Shown here piece by piece: positions 24,376-36,789 of a DNA stretch of 64,000 bases (positions are counted from its first letter, which is position 1; each line of letters opens with the position of its first letter). A model generated the notes under the pieces. The model ran no database searches, was not told where the DNA came from, and was given only the letters and a program-made list of their open reading frames with translations. Source of the stretch: Ceriagrion tenellum (taxonomy: Eukaryota; Arthropoda; Insecta; Odonata; Coenagrionidae); assembly GCA_963169105.1 (NCBI GenBank), contig OY720643.1:98342848-98406847 (forward strand), given 5' to 3'. The position numbers and the translations under genes are program-made.

Positions 24376-25490
24376 TTAATCCTAGTTAGAAATTACAAAC
24401 GATCTTACGGTGCAACAAGATATCACGCTTGTCTTACTCCCACTTACGCGGGTTAACGCTATAACACTCAAAATATCAAATTAGGTAGTACCTTTAAATT
24501 AATTGACATATTTGAACTAGATATGGTAGTTTATTGTGAAAAATTTATGAGAATTTCAATCAGAACGAGAAATATCCTCCTCCTGGAGGAGAAAAGCCAC
24601 GTACCTACGGAGGCAGGCAATTGCCACGCTGCCCTAAGTTGAAATAAGTTGGTGTATGGAATTATACTTAACCATTAGCAAACATACGTAATTATAGTTT
24701 GTGAAATGATTAGCATTAAGTTGATATTCTTGCTGTTTTTGACTCTATCAAAACTGGTGATTTGTAGGTAAGCCCAGAAAACAAATTCCTATGAGGGTAC
24801 ATAGCATCAAGGAATCAACTCACTAACTTCACATCCTACGAAGCATTTAACTTCAACCATGATTGATTTCCTTGGATTTTATGACTTTATATCGCATAGT
24901 ATCGAAATGGCAATGCAATATAATAATTGGGCCTTTTAGTCGTTCTGCGGAGTGCGGCAACGATTTATTTTATTTCCAAACTCATTTTAGAGCATACACT
25001 CACAGTAAAATTTCCCGCAACCTCATAATTGTAGTTTGGTTTAAGTAAAACAATTGAGGACAGCAGGACCTAAAACTTTCCTTTCGGGTATTTGTGATCT
25101 TTGTTAATTTGCATTTGCAATAGCTCATTTCTTGTTTCCATAAATTGCATGAGGAAATTCCTTTACTTTATAATTTTTAAAATTTTGTCCTTACATCTCA
25201 CATCTTTTGAAGTTCGTTCTATTTTATGTTTGACTTAGTGTGGAAATTTTGTGCCGATGACTATTTCGTTGCCGTTTGAAAATCTTGCTGAAGTAATCAT
25301 CAGATTAAAATGAATTTATGTTTTAAAGGACTTCTTCCAATTGTAAATTCCTTCAGAATGCACTACAAGAAAAAATGGAATCTAATTATGTATATTCCTA
25401 GATTTGTTCATGTTTTACTTTGTCACTTCTTCGTCGATATCTGAGGAAGAAATCGCATTTTTGAGTGAATGGAGGTGGGTTGGTGATTTT
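24375..25490. other. Anonymous AT-rich DNA, no gene seen
   Basis: Nothing beyond one 61-codon frame (24863-25048, plus) with no motif. Confidence 0.5.
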
Positions 25491-25499
25491 TTTTGTAAA

Positions 25500-25960
25500 T
25501 TCTTCGTTTCTGCTACACGGACCTTGAGTCGATCGAATAAGAGTTTCCAACCTTGGATATGAAGGCCATCTTCGTGCAGTAATGTGGACTATGGATCCAG
25601 ACAGGGAAATAGTCAAGGGAGGGAATGAAGCGAAAGAACTGTGCGCTTCCTTTTTCTCCGAAAGGGTCCCTAAAAGTGGGCAGAATTCCCGGCCATTCCT
25701 TGGCATGGGACAGGGAAAAATATATGACTCCCAAATTGCGCGCTCATTTTTATACGACTCGGGGATTCAGCTTGAAACGTCCTTTGGCTATGATTCCAAA
25801 CCCGGATAATGTGAACGCGCGATTGGCACGCTTGAATGGGAATCCGTGAATTGGAAAGCCCTCTTGGCCCCGTCGTCGCTTGAGTGAATTCATTCAGAGA
25901 GGAAAGGAAGACGGTGAAGAGAGAAACCTCCTATTAAAAGATTGCCTTTGAAATGTCCGA
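25500..25960. other. GC-richer stretch with overlapping chance frames
   Basis: Four frames of 73-102 codons overlap on both strands between 25398 and 25849. Mutual overlap on opposite strands is expected from stop-poor composition, and none shows a family motif. No gene is called. Confidence 0.35.
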
Positions 25961-26425
25961 GCGGGGATGGATTTCTGGTATCATCCCCATTAATTTTGAA
26001 GCACCTTTTAGTTAGGTGGTTGTTGAAGAATTTACTCTTTCAAATTCACCATCAGCAGTCATCTATCGCGATATTAGTGTGCGGCAGCTTTTCAATCCAC
26101 TCTTCTAACAGATGATATCTTCATTCACGCTTACTTTTACACTTTCACATCATTATAAATTTGTTTGACACTATTTTCTCTTGTTCGGTATGTCAAATTT
26201 TTCCCATTTTTTCCTCTTTGTTTTCAGTTGGGTAATGTGTCGCAAACTGTGACCAGTAGTTTCGTCTTTTCTTCTTCTCAAAGTTTTTATTGTACATATT
26301 TCCATTCCAGACCTTTGTGTATATAATTGGTGGTTTCAGTTTACACTGAACGTTTTCAATTGACGTTTTAGAGCAGTTTGAAATTTGATATGGTGTGCGA
26401 TGTAAAGAAAACATTGTTAACAATT
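25960..26425. other. Anonymous AT-rich DNA, no gene seen
   Basis: No feature recognised between the GC-richer block and the pyrimidine tract, apart from a 76-codon minus-strand frame (26193-26423) without motifs. Confidence 0.5.
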
Positions 26426-26429
26426 TTTT

Positions 26430-26770
26430 GTACTCCTCACTCTTCCCCTTATAATCTTCCCCCTGTCCCTTTCCCTAAAGCTTCTCATTCCCCCAGTAAC
26501 TCTTACTGGACACTTTGGAAATTTGACTTACTTCTCCACTTCCCCCCACTCTCTCCCATAACCTTCGAATGTTTTAGTTTGATAATGTATAGCTTACCCC
26601 CTACGTTCCTTCATCGTCCCTCCCCTCCAACGTCCCTTCACCGTCCGACTGAATGTACATTAAGGGATCTTTCTCTCCTCCTTTCAACTATTTCCTACTT
26701 CATTCATTATCTCTCTCACCCTCTTCGAACTACCCACCGTCCCTACTCTTCTCGCCTTCTAGCCCCTACT
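26430..26770. repeat. Pyrimidine-rich tract
   Basis: About 340 bases where C and T dominate the plus strand (runs such as CTTCCCCCTGTCCCTTTCCC). The 137-codon plus frame here is a by-product of this composition. Similar tracts occur at 56510-56700, 58550-58810 and 60680-60890. Confidence 0.5.
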
Positions 26771-26832
26771 TGTCTGTCTGGGTATATATAGTGATGGATG
26801 TCTGACAGACATTGCCTGTAGAACGTACCCCT

Positions 26833-26910
26833 GAAGATGACTTTGAACGCCGAAACTCGTATCGTTTCAAATGAATATATGTGGAATCACAAAGATACGA
26901 GTTATCTTTG
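26833..26910 (+). repeat. Structured module, CTGAAGA variant
   Basis: CTGAAGATG, a loosely paired hairpin, CGCCGAAACTCGTATCG, and then TATGTGGAATCACAAAGATACGAG. The tail TGTGGAATCACAAAG closely matches TGTGGAAATCACAAAG at 2895-2910 of the foldback element. Since both the core and the tail words are conserved, this is a family member, with T-to-A change in the first core strand. The words ATACGAG and CTCGTAT also form a small inverted pair here. Confidence 0.5.
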
Positions 26911-27735
26911 TAAGTACGTTGGTGCTCCATTAAGATCCAAAATTGTTTTATTTTTTGCCATAAAAGAGACGCTATTTAACGAAAAACTAGCTTTAACAAA
27001 AGAGTACAATGAAAGATAAAGAATAGCAATTCTCTTTACTAGCGTTCACGCCGAGTGCCCTTTGAAATATATTTCAAATTGCACCATAATTTTCGGTTGC
27101 TACTGCACTAATCATTTAACAAGAGTTTGTAATGTAAGTTAACCTTCGTAACAATTTTCCTCATAAAACTCGAAACTTCGAGAGTACTTACAGATTTAAA
27201 ATTGATTAACTTACCGGAACGGTAACGTTCATTTTAACCAGATCTTTTCAAAACCTCTGATTTGACCTCAAATGAACGATCTGTTTAATCAATCTGAATA
27301 AGCAAATTAATTATCATTGGTGGCTGCAAAACAAAATTTTGCAACACGGCGACCAAAATCAAACCAAGTTGTAATCAAAGTTTTTGGCCGGCTCTGCCTG
27401 TGATACCTTCCTGGCGAAAGATGTCGTTGCATGGCTGAAAAGCGTGAACCGCTGGAAATGTAGACTAGGCGTGAATAAAACAGGGGTTGGGTTTGCACGT
27501 TGACTAGACTGCCTCCTTTCCATTTTGGGTCCGGAGTCCAAATATAGCGGTGTTTGGGAATTTATTACAGTTGAATTCCTAATTAGTTGCTGCGGAGAAA
27601 CTATTTCGACTGCGCTACTCCGTTCGTCAGATGGGATGCCAATTTGTAGCCTCTTTTACATTGAATGGTCTTGTGCCGGGTTTTCTTCCTGCCTTCCTCT
27701 ACTTTTCGGAAATTCTCAGCTTGCTCTTTGTTATT
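26910..27735. other. Anonymous DNA, no gene seen
   Basis: Contains a short palindrome, TTGCAAAATTTTGTTTTGCA on minus (near 27324-27345). Frames at 27307-27541 (minus) and 27525-27893 (plus) have no motif. Confidence 0.4.
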
Positions 27736-27890
27736 CTCGTATTGGGTGCGAGAGGTCCGGGGTTCCGATTCCCGACAGGCCCATCTTTTTATCTGCCCCT
27801 GATACGACGCTCATGTCTACGCATAGGAATACATGGGTCTTCCCCCCTGTCAATACAGATGTCTTGACTATCATTCTGCAGCTATTGTCG
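27735..27890 (+). repeat. Possible tRNA-derived SINE head
   Basis: GGTTCCGATTCCC (27761-27773) is a good B-box, set in GGTCCGG...CCCGACAGGCC, which can pair partly. The A-box is poorly defined (TTGGGTGCGAGAGG, about 27742-27755). It is probably a degraded SINE. Confidence 0.3.
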
Positions 27891-27899
27891 TAGCCACAA

Positions 27900-30800
27900 A
27901 CAAATTAATCATGTTTTATCGATTAGTTGACATATTTATTCAATAATCTGTGTTCTTCATTGAACAATGAATTTACGCAAAGTTGCAGCTGAAAGCATGA
28001 TGTTTAAGTAAAAATAAATAAAAATATCTTGTCGATTTGTAATAGGGTATCTTGTGAAAACTGAAATTCACTGCTAAGAAAAATAAGAAATCGTAGTTAG
28101 ACCATATTATATATCCTCTTGAGATAGCAAACCCTCCCTTAAGCTATTAATGCCCCTCCCCATACGACACAATGGTGAACTACTTTCGTGAAGTTAAAAA
28201 GCGTGGTGCAATTATTAATAGCACTTTGGTCTACAATGGACACGTTTACCATATCTCAAATAAGGTATGAAACACAATTCACGTAATGAAGCACATCGGG
28301 ATCCTAATGCTGATTCTAATTCAGTAGAAAGTAATCTACTCGCTTTCAATAGCCCATACCTATCGATTACTCATTTACTGTTAAAATGAATGAGCAGTTA
28401 TCATAGCTGCAAACAATACGAAATACAGGATTCATATTCTCTCAGCATTATATACCACGAAGATGTCTTGCCATATTTGAGAACTTAACTTATTAATACA
28501 TTTTGTGTATATATAGATATTTAAATGGCAGACACAAGTCATTAATGCATAATTTTATAAAATGATTCACAGATTAAATATTATATTATCTGGTGGAACA
28601 AGTTAAGACAAATAACAAGACAAATATTTTGTTTATTCTTTGTATAATGAAAGTATTTTAACGTAAAAACACATCTGCGAAGTAATTTCCAAAAACTATT
28701 AAATAGGTATGTCGCGCATTTTCTCCTTACCCTAATAATAACACTACGTGTGATAAATGGGAGAGTAATGTACTGATGGGAACGAAAACATTTTTTGGTA
28801 AAAGCCGATGAACCAAACGGGGAGAGAAATGAGCTCACATTTGAATCCGAAACATATATATCAATGGTGATTAACCGCTGATCTTCTTTGAAATATCACA
28901 TGTCCATTATACTTTATTCAGGCCCGGTTTAATAATGCCTAATCAACGTCAATTTCATTATGACGTGGTGATGTGACATGCTTTAATCATTGTTAAATTA
29001 GAGGACGTGATTTGCACATTAAATCAGACTGCTTGTCAGATATCAACAGCGCTTGTCGATTGGAGAGCTTAATATAGTTTTATACCGAAAAACATTTTTA
29101 TATAGTTATAAAAAAGGCCTTAATGATGCAAGCTAGCATTATAATTACTTGAGGAGATTAAATGTAATATTTCTGTGTTAGCCGTCACCGGAGGTGGTCC
29201 GAATTATTCATATATTTTTGCCATTTTTTTCTCTTGGGTAAAAAGTTTGAAGTTCACTTGGTAGTTCCACCTTAAAGTGATACTATGTGCTCCGAAGGGT
29301 TTTACTATGTTGCCATACATCTCCTGATGCATGCGTGGGTTTCATATTGTATCATTTACTCGTTGATGCTCATTACTTTCTATCCACTGGGGAATTTTAT
29401 TGATCGTTTTTCGATACTATATGATGCATCTTTTTTTGTATGCGATGTCGTGCGGAACGCTTCACGCTTGCATGATTTTTCACCGTATTATGCAGTCGGT
29501 CAGTTTACATACAAATTACTCGTATTTTGCATTTATTTCTGAAACAATTACTTTCTTTATGTCATAAATATTTTTACAAGATATTAACTGTTCGCAAACG
29601 ATCCCATCTTTACTCTGATTAACTTTCACCTTTAGACTTCCAAATTTTTGTACCATAAACAATTTCAAGAAGTAATCAAGTAAAGGTATTGCCTGGTTTG
29701 GATGCATAAAGAACGTGTCAAATGTTTGGTGAAATGGCACGTTATGTCTGACGAAAAGCAATAGAAAAATCTGTATCACATTCTTGTAATATCTCATATC
29801 TTGATTTCACTTAATTCCTACTCAGCACTATTGTTAGTTAATCCTTATGATCGCTCAAAAGATGTTCTTGAATTTTCGCTAGAGTCGTTAATGGCCATCG
29901 TATATCTATTATACGTTTTTTTTTATCCAGCGTTCGTTGCAATACTGCTTGAGTTTCATAGTGCAGGGTTATTTAGTGAGGAAAAATTTTGCTTTTGTAA
30001 TGCTTTTCATATTTTTGTTCTGAGAAAGCTTATTATGTTATATGGCAGTTTCATTTGTGTCCTTCGCCATATGAAGCTAGCAAAAAGGCGACCGAAGTAG
30101 AAGAATTGCTATTTGCGAACGTCCAATTTTATTCCTATGGTGCTCCACGAGTGAAAACCATCCTAAGAACCCGACAAGAGTAATATAAATTATAAATTTA
30201 ACTTCATCCGCGAGCCAGTCTGGGATCTGTACACTTTGTTAACGAGACGTCACGTGATCACAACTGTGCCGATAGGCATTCGCTCGTATAGGCATTGGCT
30301 GTGGATAACAATTCTGGAACGCCTTTTTATGATCGTTAACTAATATTTTGCTTTAACACCTTCTTTCGACCTTTTTTAGCCTTGCCACCAGCCAACTTAT
30401 GAAATTTTAATGTTCTTGGAACTGCCAGCTCAATTGAAACCTAGAGGAAAGTATATTACCAATATGAAAGTGGGCAAGTACAGTCCATACATGCAGGTTA
30501 TTATGGTTGCTAAAAAACGAATGGAATCGCAAAGATTAATCCGTGGCACTGCGGTAAGAAGCGGGACCTGACCACGCCTCCTTATGCAATGCATACTAAT
30601 CCGAAGTGAATGATATTCTCATGCCACATTTAAAAAAGTATTAAACAAAAAGTATGTAGTCATGATGAGTGTAGATACCTATGGGTTTTGTAAATAATTT
30701 TCGTAAATTTATTTCGTAAATACAATTTTACCACATTATTTCCTCATAGCGTCATTTTCCATTGAACGACACGGAGCACTCAAAATCGGAAATCCGCTTC

Positions 30801-31010
30801 TGGGTGGTGTTTGCTGATTTTATTTATGATGCATTGCCAGGAGAGCAAATTTTTTATACAGTGAATTGTCGGCTAGGAGCAAAAATACTCTAGATACTTC
30901 CGGTAGTATTACGTAAATGAAAAAAATAGATGGTACTCAATTGTTGCGAATAGAGGTATTTTTTTGCCCTTCCCAAAAATTACGCATTATTTAGAGCGGG
31001 ATGTTTGCGG
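27900..31010. other. Anonymous AT-rich DNA, no gene seen
   Basis: Frames at 29285-29542 and 29801-30100 (plus) are hydrophobic and T-rich, and 29516-29797 (minus) is the same sort of frame. They lack start context, domains or splice evidence. Confidence 0.45.
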
Positions 31011-31014
31011 GAAA

Positions 31015-31620
31015 AAGACTGAGAAAGAAAAGAGAAAGAAGAGGAAGAGAGAATGAAGGAGAGAGAGTAAGAGAAAGGAAGTGAAAACGGGGACACGGGC
31101 GAGAGAGGAGATGTAGCGGTTTCTATGGCAACGCGTAAATGGCGCGCCGCACACACCCCCATTCTTTTTTTCACCCCCTGCCATATCTCGCGAGGGCGCT
31201 CTCTTTCCTTCCGCCCCTCTCCCGAATCTCGCGCACACGCGGGTGGTTACCATGGAAACCCCGTGGCGATGCGGCAAATGGTTGCCCAGGGAGAGCGGCG
31301 GCAGGGCTTCCCAGGATACGACGGCGCCTATTACGGAAGGCGGCTTAAGGAAACCCCCCCCCCCCCATTCCACCCCTCAGTCGTCCCTCTCACTCCCTGT
31401 CGTATGGAAATGACTTGCTTGAGGGGGTTGGGACGCAAGTACATAAGACATCGGTGGGATAGGGGGCGCGGTGTCATTTCACCTCCTTTCGCGAGAGGGC
31501 GCATCTACGCCATGCAGAGATTGCGGAATGAATCCTTGCTCCAACTATTTGGTGGGGGAGCGTATAACGAACCCTACCCCGCGGGATAGGGTATCAATGC
31601 GTCCCAGGGTGTCCGCGGGC
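31015..31620. promoter_or_regulatory. CpG-rich regulatory island with two RFX X-boxes
   Basis: A GA-rich tract (31018-31083) leads into a CpG-rich block that is far richer in G+C than the flanks. Two 14-base X-boxes fit the consensus GTHNYYATRRNAAC at every position: GTTTCTATGGCAAC (31119-31132) and GTTACCATGGAAAC (31246-31259). A weaker half-site, GTTGCCCAGGGAG, lies near 31280. X-boxes bind RFX factors and in animals mark promoters of ciliary genes. A 154-codon plus frame (31125-31589) and a 128-codon minus frame overlap here; neither has a domain, so I read them as composition effects. The target gene is not visible in the window. Confidence 0.45.
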
Positions 31621-31639
31621 GATGAACCCTAGTATTGAA

Positions 31640-33520
31640 AGACTGAGACCCCGTTGCACCTCTCTTTCATGAGCGCTTTACCTCCATTTTCGCGGGTTAA
31701 AACTTTTCAGCGCGTAGACATCAGTGTGCGCTTAATAAACAGATTTTTGCTGGAGAAAGCAAGGAATGTGTATTAGTTAGTGGAAATAATCATGTGAAAT
31801 AGATTGTAACTGGTGCTGAATTTCCCCTCTATACCTTAAAAGGATGTGGAGCACAAGTCAAATGTTTATGATGGAATGGAAAAATTGCCAATTATAGGGG
31901 TTTTGCCAACAAATTAGGGTATATTTTTCATAATTTCGAATCCGTTTTGAATTCGGCCTTGGTCTAATACCGTCCGCTATATGTGGAAAATCTCAACTTT
32001 TTATTTTCTAAAAAAGGAACCTCAAAAATACTTTGAATTTTTTACCAAAACTGGGAGAAGCAGAGTTATTGTTATTTTCAGCCATATGTTATCACCATAT
32101 TGACAAAAACTGTTATTAGACTCAGATACTTAAAGAAATTGAATGAAAATTAAGTGAAATAACTAAATTATTTCCATTGTGAGCTAGGAGAGAATTACCA
32201 CCTATAATGAAAACTAAGAAAAGAATAGAGAAATTTTACTCTTTTTTCGACAACATATATCAGGAAGAGAATTTGAATGAGTGCATTGGGCAAATTATGA
32301 AACACCGTCTTGTGAAAAATGTGTAGTAATGTACCGGTTGGCTGGTAATGGACAATGATGGGCTAGCCAATCTTCAGGTTCATGGTGGTTCATAATTCAG
32401 GCTGTTGTTTTAGGAAAACTTTCTGCGGTCCATTAAATAAAAATGCGTTTAATCCAGTCTCATGTCATTCGTCATTGAATTACAAAAGGACTCTTGGAAA
32501 TTGTCGACGAAGGGTATTTGGCGCAGTTTGGGCTTCCCATTACTGCTGAGCACAAGCTACTGAAGGTTTTTGTCGGACCTCTGCGTCGATGGAACAAACG
32601 TTTCATGTCTGCCGACCTAAAACAGTTTAGCGGTTGGAAGTGCGCAAGTCATTCGTTGACCCTTTAATTATGGTTTTCATGTTGGGTGAATAATTAACCC
32701 GAAAAATAAATAAATAAAAAGTCAAACCCTGTATTGACAGAGCTTGGTAACAGCGAATTTTCCAAAGCAAACCGGAAACTATGAAAGATCATCGGCCTTT
32801 CGTATCGGCCTATTCGGTCAATAAGTGCTATACTAATGGCTCTATTGTAATTCTTGTCAACAAGTGTGTTATCTCAGTGGTCTTCTCTCAGCTTGCTTAT
32901 TCATTCTTAGATTGCTCAGTGCTTAAGCACTGGAGAGAATTAACGGCGTCTTTCTCTTTTTAATTTATTTTAGTAATGCCCGAACGTCTCTTTATCAGGA
33001 TATCCTTTACATTTTTCCATTGATGTTTATATTTATGTTAACTTGTCGCTCCTAGTTGGTCACCCTAAAAAAACATTTGCAGTTACGAAGATTAAATTCT
33101 CTCTCCGTGACCAATTCCTCTATTTCATTTTATAATGACTGATGTCGATGTTGTCTCATTCCTGAAATAGTCTGAGTTCATTAAAAAGGTACCATTTCTG
33201 GAAATACTGATTGGAATTGGTTTCCATCCACGCGATATAACTATTTATTTTCATTGTGGGAGCTTGTTCATTTTATCAGTTTTTCATTTCCGACTTTCCC
33301 ACCAGAACCTATAATTTGCCTTAGCGTCCTTCAGCTATAAATTTAGATATTATATCCATAATAACGGAACATATTACTTGTACCGTTCCACATTTTTTTT
33401 TACAAATCACTGGGAATTACACAAATGATATGGTTCGAAGTCACATGAATTGGATGAGTTTTGCGATGAAAAAAATAACGTCATCCAACCTAGAATTGAA
33501 TCCTGACGTTCCTTTTGTTA
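31640..33520. other. Anonymous AT-rich DNA, no gene seen
   Basis: Nothing recognisable. 32490-32660 is slightly GC-richer but shows no motif. Confidence 0.45.
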
Positions 33521-33524
33521 GCCT

Positions 33525-33620
33525 TCCCTATGTTGGCCAGTGACGTCGGAAAGCGAGGCTAATGGTGTAACTTGAAGGCCATTTGGGTTTGAATCTCGGT
33601 CAAGTCGAATGCTTTTATGG
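33525..33620 (+). repeat. tRNA-derived SINE head
   Basis: The A-box-like TTGGCCAGTGACG (33532-33544) and B-box GGGTTTGAATCTC (33585-33597) are about 40 bases apart, as in tRNA-Ser/Leu-like genes. The acceptor and anticodon arms do not pair. Confidence 0.4.
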
Positions 33621-33969
33621 CGGTTAACATACTGTTTATTATTCACCATCCAGGTGGGCATCATTGAATGGATTTTTTTCTTTTCTTTCGTGTGGTATAT
33701 AGGTACTAACTTCTTATATGAAGAGAAGCATGTAGTGGGGTTGGACACCATAGTAATTTTTTCATAAAATAATTTTCAGTTCTACGTATGAACATTCATA
33801 GCGAGATTTATATATTAAATTTTATTCCTTTTGCATGCAATTCGAACTTTTAAAAAAATTAAGTATACGATCGGCAATGTGGTGCTTGTCGACTAGCCGT
33901 TTATTCTGGCCCTTTCTGTACTGTTTTACACGAGTTTAATTCACCGAGAGCACATGGATAGTTTACATT

Positions 33970-34035
33970 TCTACATCTGAAAAGTGCCAGCCTGGCCAAC
34001 TTCGGGGTGTATGGCCCGGGATGATTTCTCATGTA
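33970..34035 (-). mobile_element. LINE 3' terminus fragment
   Basis: Plus-strand words CTACATCTGAAAAGTGCCAGCC and GGGGTGTATGGCCCGGGATGATTTC correspond to the complement of the LINE 3' tail seen at 41025-41090 and 15845. It is a strongly 5'-truncated copy in the same minus orientation as the others. Confidence 0.45.
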
Positions 34036-34384
34036 AAACTAGTATCCAGTTCGATGTAAAACCTATATAATTCCTCTAGTCACTAGGCGCATGCCATAAT
34101 AAGTTAGCCTAACCAAAAACTAGGAGTCATATGTTGTGGTAACTGTATGTCATTCGTTTTTGTTTGAAATTTGACGGTAAAGCTTACGCAAAACCGTGTA
34201 CTCTGCAAAGTCTTCCGCGCCTATATAGAGTCGTCGAAACATCACAGTGATACTGCCCGGTAATGTTGTGATACATGTAATCCCTATGGAATTAAGGTCT
34301 CACAGCCCATCTGGATTTAAATAACGTTCTTAGATCTATGAAATCCCACGGAGTAAGGTTCCACTGTCGCAGATAGGAAGTAAT

Positions 34385-34468
34385 GTCAGGATGGCCGAGC
34401 GGTCCAAGGCGCTGCGTTCAGGTCGCAGTCCGGTTCTCCGGGCGTGGGTTCGAATCCCACTTCTGACA
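34385..34468 (+). tRNA. tRNA-Leu (anticodon CAG)
   Basis: A complete class II cloverleaf of 84 bases. Acceptor GTCAGGA pairs with TTCTGAC (one G-T pair), with A as discriminator. The anticodon arm is CTGCG-TTCAGGT-CGCAG with CAG at 34419-34421. The long variable arm TCCGG...CCGG, typical of leucine tRNAs, and the T arm GTGGG-TTCGAAT-CCCAC are intact. The internal promoter is present: A-box TGGCCGAGCGG (34392-34402) and B-box GGTTCGAATCC (34447-34457). A run of nine T directly after the gene (34470-34478) is a pol III terminator. No CCA is encoded and no intron is present. This looks functional and reads CUG codons. Confidence 0.97.
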
Positions 34469-34659
34469 ATTTTTTTTTGTTTGAAGCACCCAATGGAACG
34501 CCGTGAATATTTTCTAAAGCTTTCCCAGGTAAGGACGAAACTTAAGGTTTTGGAAGTGTGTCACCTGACGTGTTCACTGTTTTATTGGATGTTTCAAGCT
34601 AATGATAATGGTGAATGTAATTATCGTTATCTGTATTTTAATCCTAGTGATTACCACCT

Positions 34660-34719
34660 GACTTCATGGGAATCATGAAATTCTCTGCCGACTTCATAGG
34701 AATCGTGAAATTCTCTGTT
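34660..34719. repeat. 30-bp tandem duplication
   Basis: GACTTCATGGGAATCATGAA... (34660-34689) is followed directly by GACTTCATAGGAATCGTGAA... (34690-34719), four differences in 30 bases. It lies about 190 bases downstream of the tRNA gene. Confidence 0.7.
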
Positions 34720-36560
34720 CATCATAGTACTATACGAACTACACCATGATAAATTTCTGATGCAGCATCCGTGAACTTCCTTTTTTCAAAATGTCTCTTC
34801 TGAGAATACTGCCACAATATCCCATGGGAAACGGCCATTTTTTAGCAAACTTCTCTCAATAAAGTTTGATAATTTTCTCAATAGATTTGTCCTCGGACGT
34901 ATGACATTTTTATTTGAAAGGAGTGAATTGTTGAATTATTGAAGCATGTGTAAGGTACATTATTTATTGTCCCATTGTAGGTATTAAATTTTCCCCCCTG
35001 CTAAACAGCCTTGAGGTGGCTTGCTAGGTAATATGAAGGTGTATTATTTTTATCAATTTTACTCGCGTTCAATCACGGGAAAGGAAAGTCAAAAAACAAA
35101 TGAAACTAGCACTAACATAAACAACAGTTTTCCTGAAAGCTGCCCTAATGCTAAATTCACCAGTGATAATGATCGTATAGGAAAAAAATGATGCAAATAA
35201 TTGCAGACTTTCAGTAGCGGAATGACGGGTTGGTCAATGGATTATTTTTTCGTTTCCGCTGAAAAGTTCGGTACCCTACAAATATGCAGCATAGCGAATT
35301 GCTATTTTATTCTGAGTTCCACTGAATGGAGTTTTTATTCGACGCATGACTAGAGAGAGAGCTTGTTTCTGTATCCGTTGCTGCGAAATCCAACTTTTTT
35401 ATTAAAGGGAATAGACACATTAAAGGTAGATATCCTGGATAGTGGTTCCGGCGCGAGTACTGTAATTCGGAGCTGTCGAAACAATCGCCTATTTGTCGAG
35501 CGGAATGTGGGTGTAGGAGTTGTCTTCCTCGGTTATCGTATAGTCGGTGTTTCATTGCATGTCCACTCGACGGCCTATAGTTCGCCAATTAATTTTGAAA
35601 TCCATTCTCCGGCGTTCGAGAAGGTCCGATGGCCGGGTATTGCTTCGTTCCGAGCGCGGATTCGCCACGCCTCGAGCGTGCAGTTGTCCTCGTAATTCGT
35701 TTGGTCTGGAAGGGATTCAAAGTCAGCTGCCGGGCCAACGTTGCGGTTAACTAACTTGGAATCTCCAAGTGAGTGCTCTCTGTGCTCGTTTCAATTCAGA
35801 AATTGCTTTGGATTCTAAATCCCCTCTGGTTTTGATGCCACGCATTGCTTAATAGGAACTAAAATGGAGTGGCATTCTTTATTTGACATCCATTATTCAT
35901 TAAATTATCATTATTAATTTCTTATTTTATTCGTCCATGTGCTGAAGTTCAAATTCTGAAATGAATACATAATTATGAAAAAGAAAATCATTTGAAACAC
36001 TGTGCAGAAATAAATGAACCAGATAGATTGGACCCACTGAAATGAAGTGGATTTATAACGAAGAAAACTAAAAGTTTCCTGCTACTAATTCTTTATAAAG
36101 ATCATCGATTTGAGGCGATTTTAAGCCGTCGTAATTGCGATTATATTCCTGCAAAAATATGACGCCTCACATATTGATTGTAGCGTCCCTTCGGGTAGAA
36201 AGACTAAGTGGATTACCGATTTTCGGAGTGAGAGTTGATGTTTATTTGACCGCCGCACAATGATAACTATATAAAAACTAATAATATCTCCACTCAATAC
36301 AAATGACCGTTATAATGGCGAAAAATGAGGGTTTCATCAGGATTTTATCTTCCAGAACTTCCCTTCAAAAGGCAGCAGAGCATAGTTGTGGCAAATAAAA
36401 TAGTGGCTTGTCTCCATGATACTATCTAGGAGAATAAGTATAAAGACCAGGAAACGGAGGCAAGAATGTTTACCTTTCAGTGAAACTGTCTTCAGTAACT
36501 TGATGGTACTCTATTGTTTACAATTTTTAATAAAATTTCACCAACAGAATAACAGGTAAC
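34720..36560. other. Anonymous DNA, no gene seen
   Basis: 35430-35760 is GC-richer, with a 110-codon plus frame (35363-35695) overlapped by a 93-codon minus frame. No domain is visible, so no gene is called. The rest is AT-rich and featureless. Confidence 0.4.
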
Positions 36561-36581
36561 TTGAACAGGGTTTCTGAGAAG

Positions 36582-36670
36582 TATCGTCATCTGATAGTGA
36601 CGATAATTCGTTGTAACCCGGGTCTTGTTACCTTTTACTCTGTGGTGTTTGCCAAATTTGGTTAAAAGTT
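36582..36670 (+). repeat. Structured module with perfect 8-bp hairpin
   Basis: TATCGTCA (36582-36589) pairs exactly with TGACGATA (36598-36605). It is followed by AACCCGGGTCTTGTTA and CTGTGGTGTTTGC, which parallel AAACCCGGGTTGTGTTA and TTGTGGAGTATAC of the module at 46241. It is a probable diverged member of the same family, with the first core strand altered. Confidence 0.35.
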
Positions 36671-36789
36671 TGTTTTATATATATTTTCAAAAGTAAAAAG
36701 ACATAGGTTTATGAATAATTGACCGTTAAAACCTTCTGAGAAGTTCATGAATAATTGACCATCTGAGAATAATTTATAGTTATGTTTGT

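Noticed and set aside
26378..26791. 137-codon plus-strand frame
   Set aside because: It is explained by the pyrimidine-rich tract; the translation is low-complexity Pro/Ser/Leu.
31125..31589. 154-codon plus-strand frame in the CpG island
   Set aside because: GC-rich DNA is poor in stops, a 128-codon antisense frame overlaps it, and it crosses a poly-C run. No family motif.
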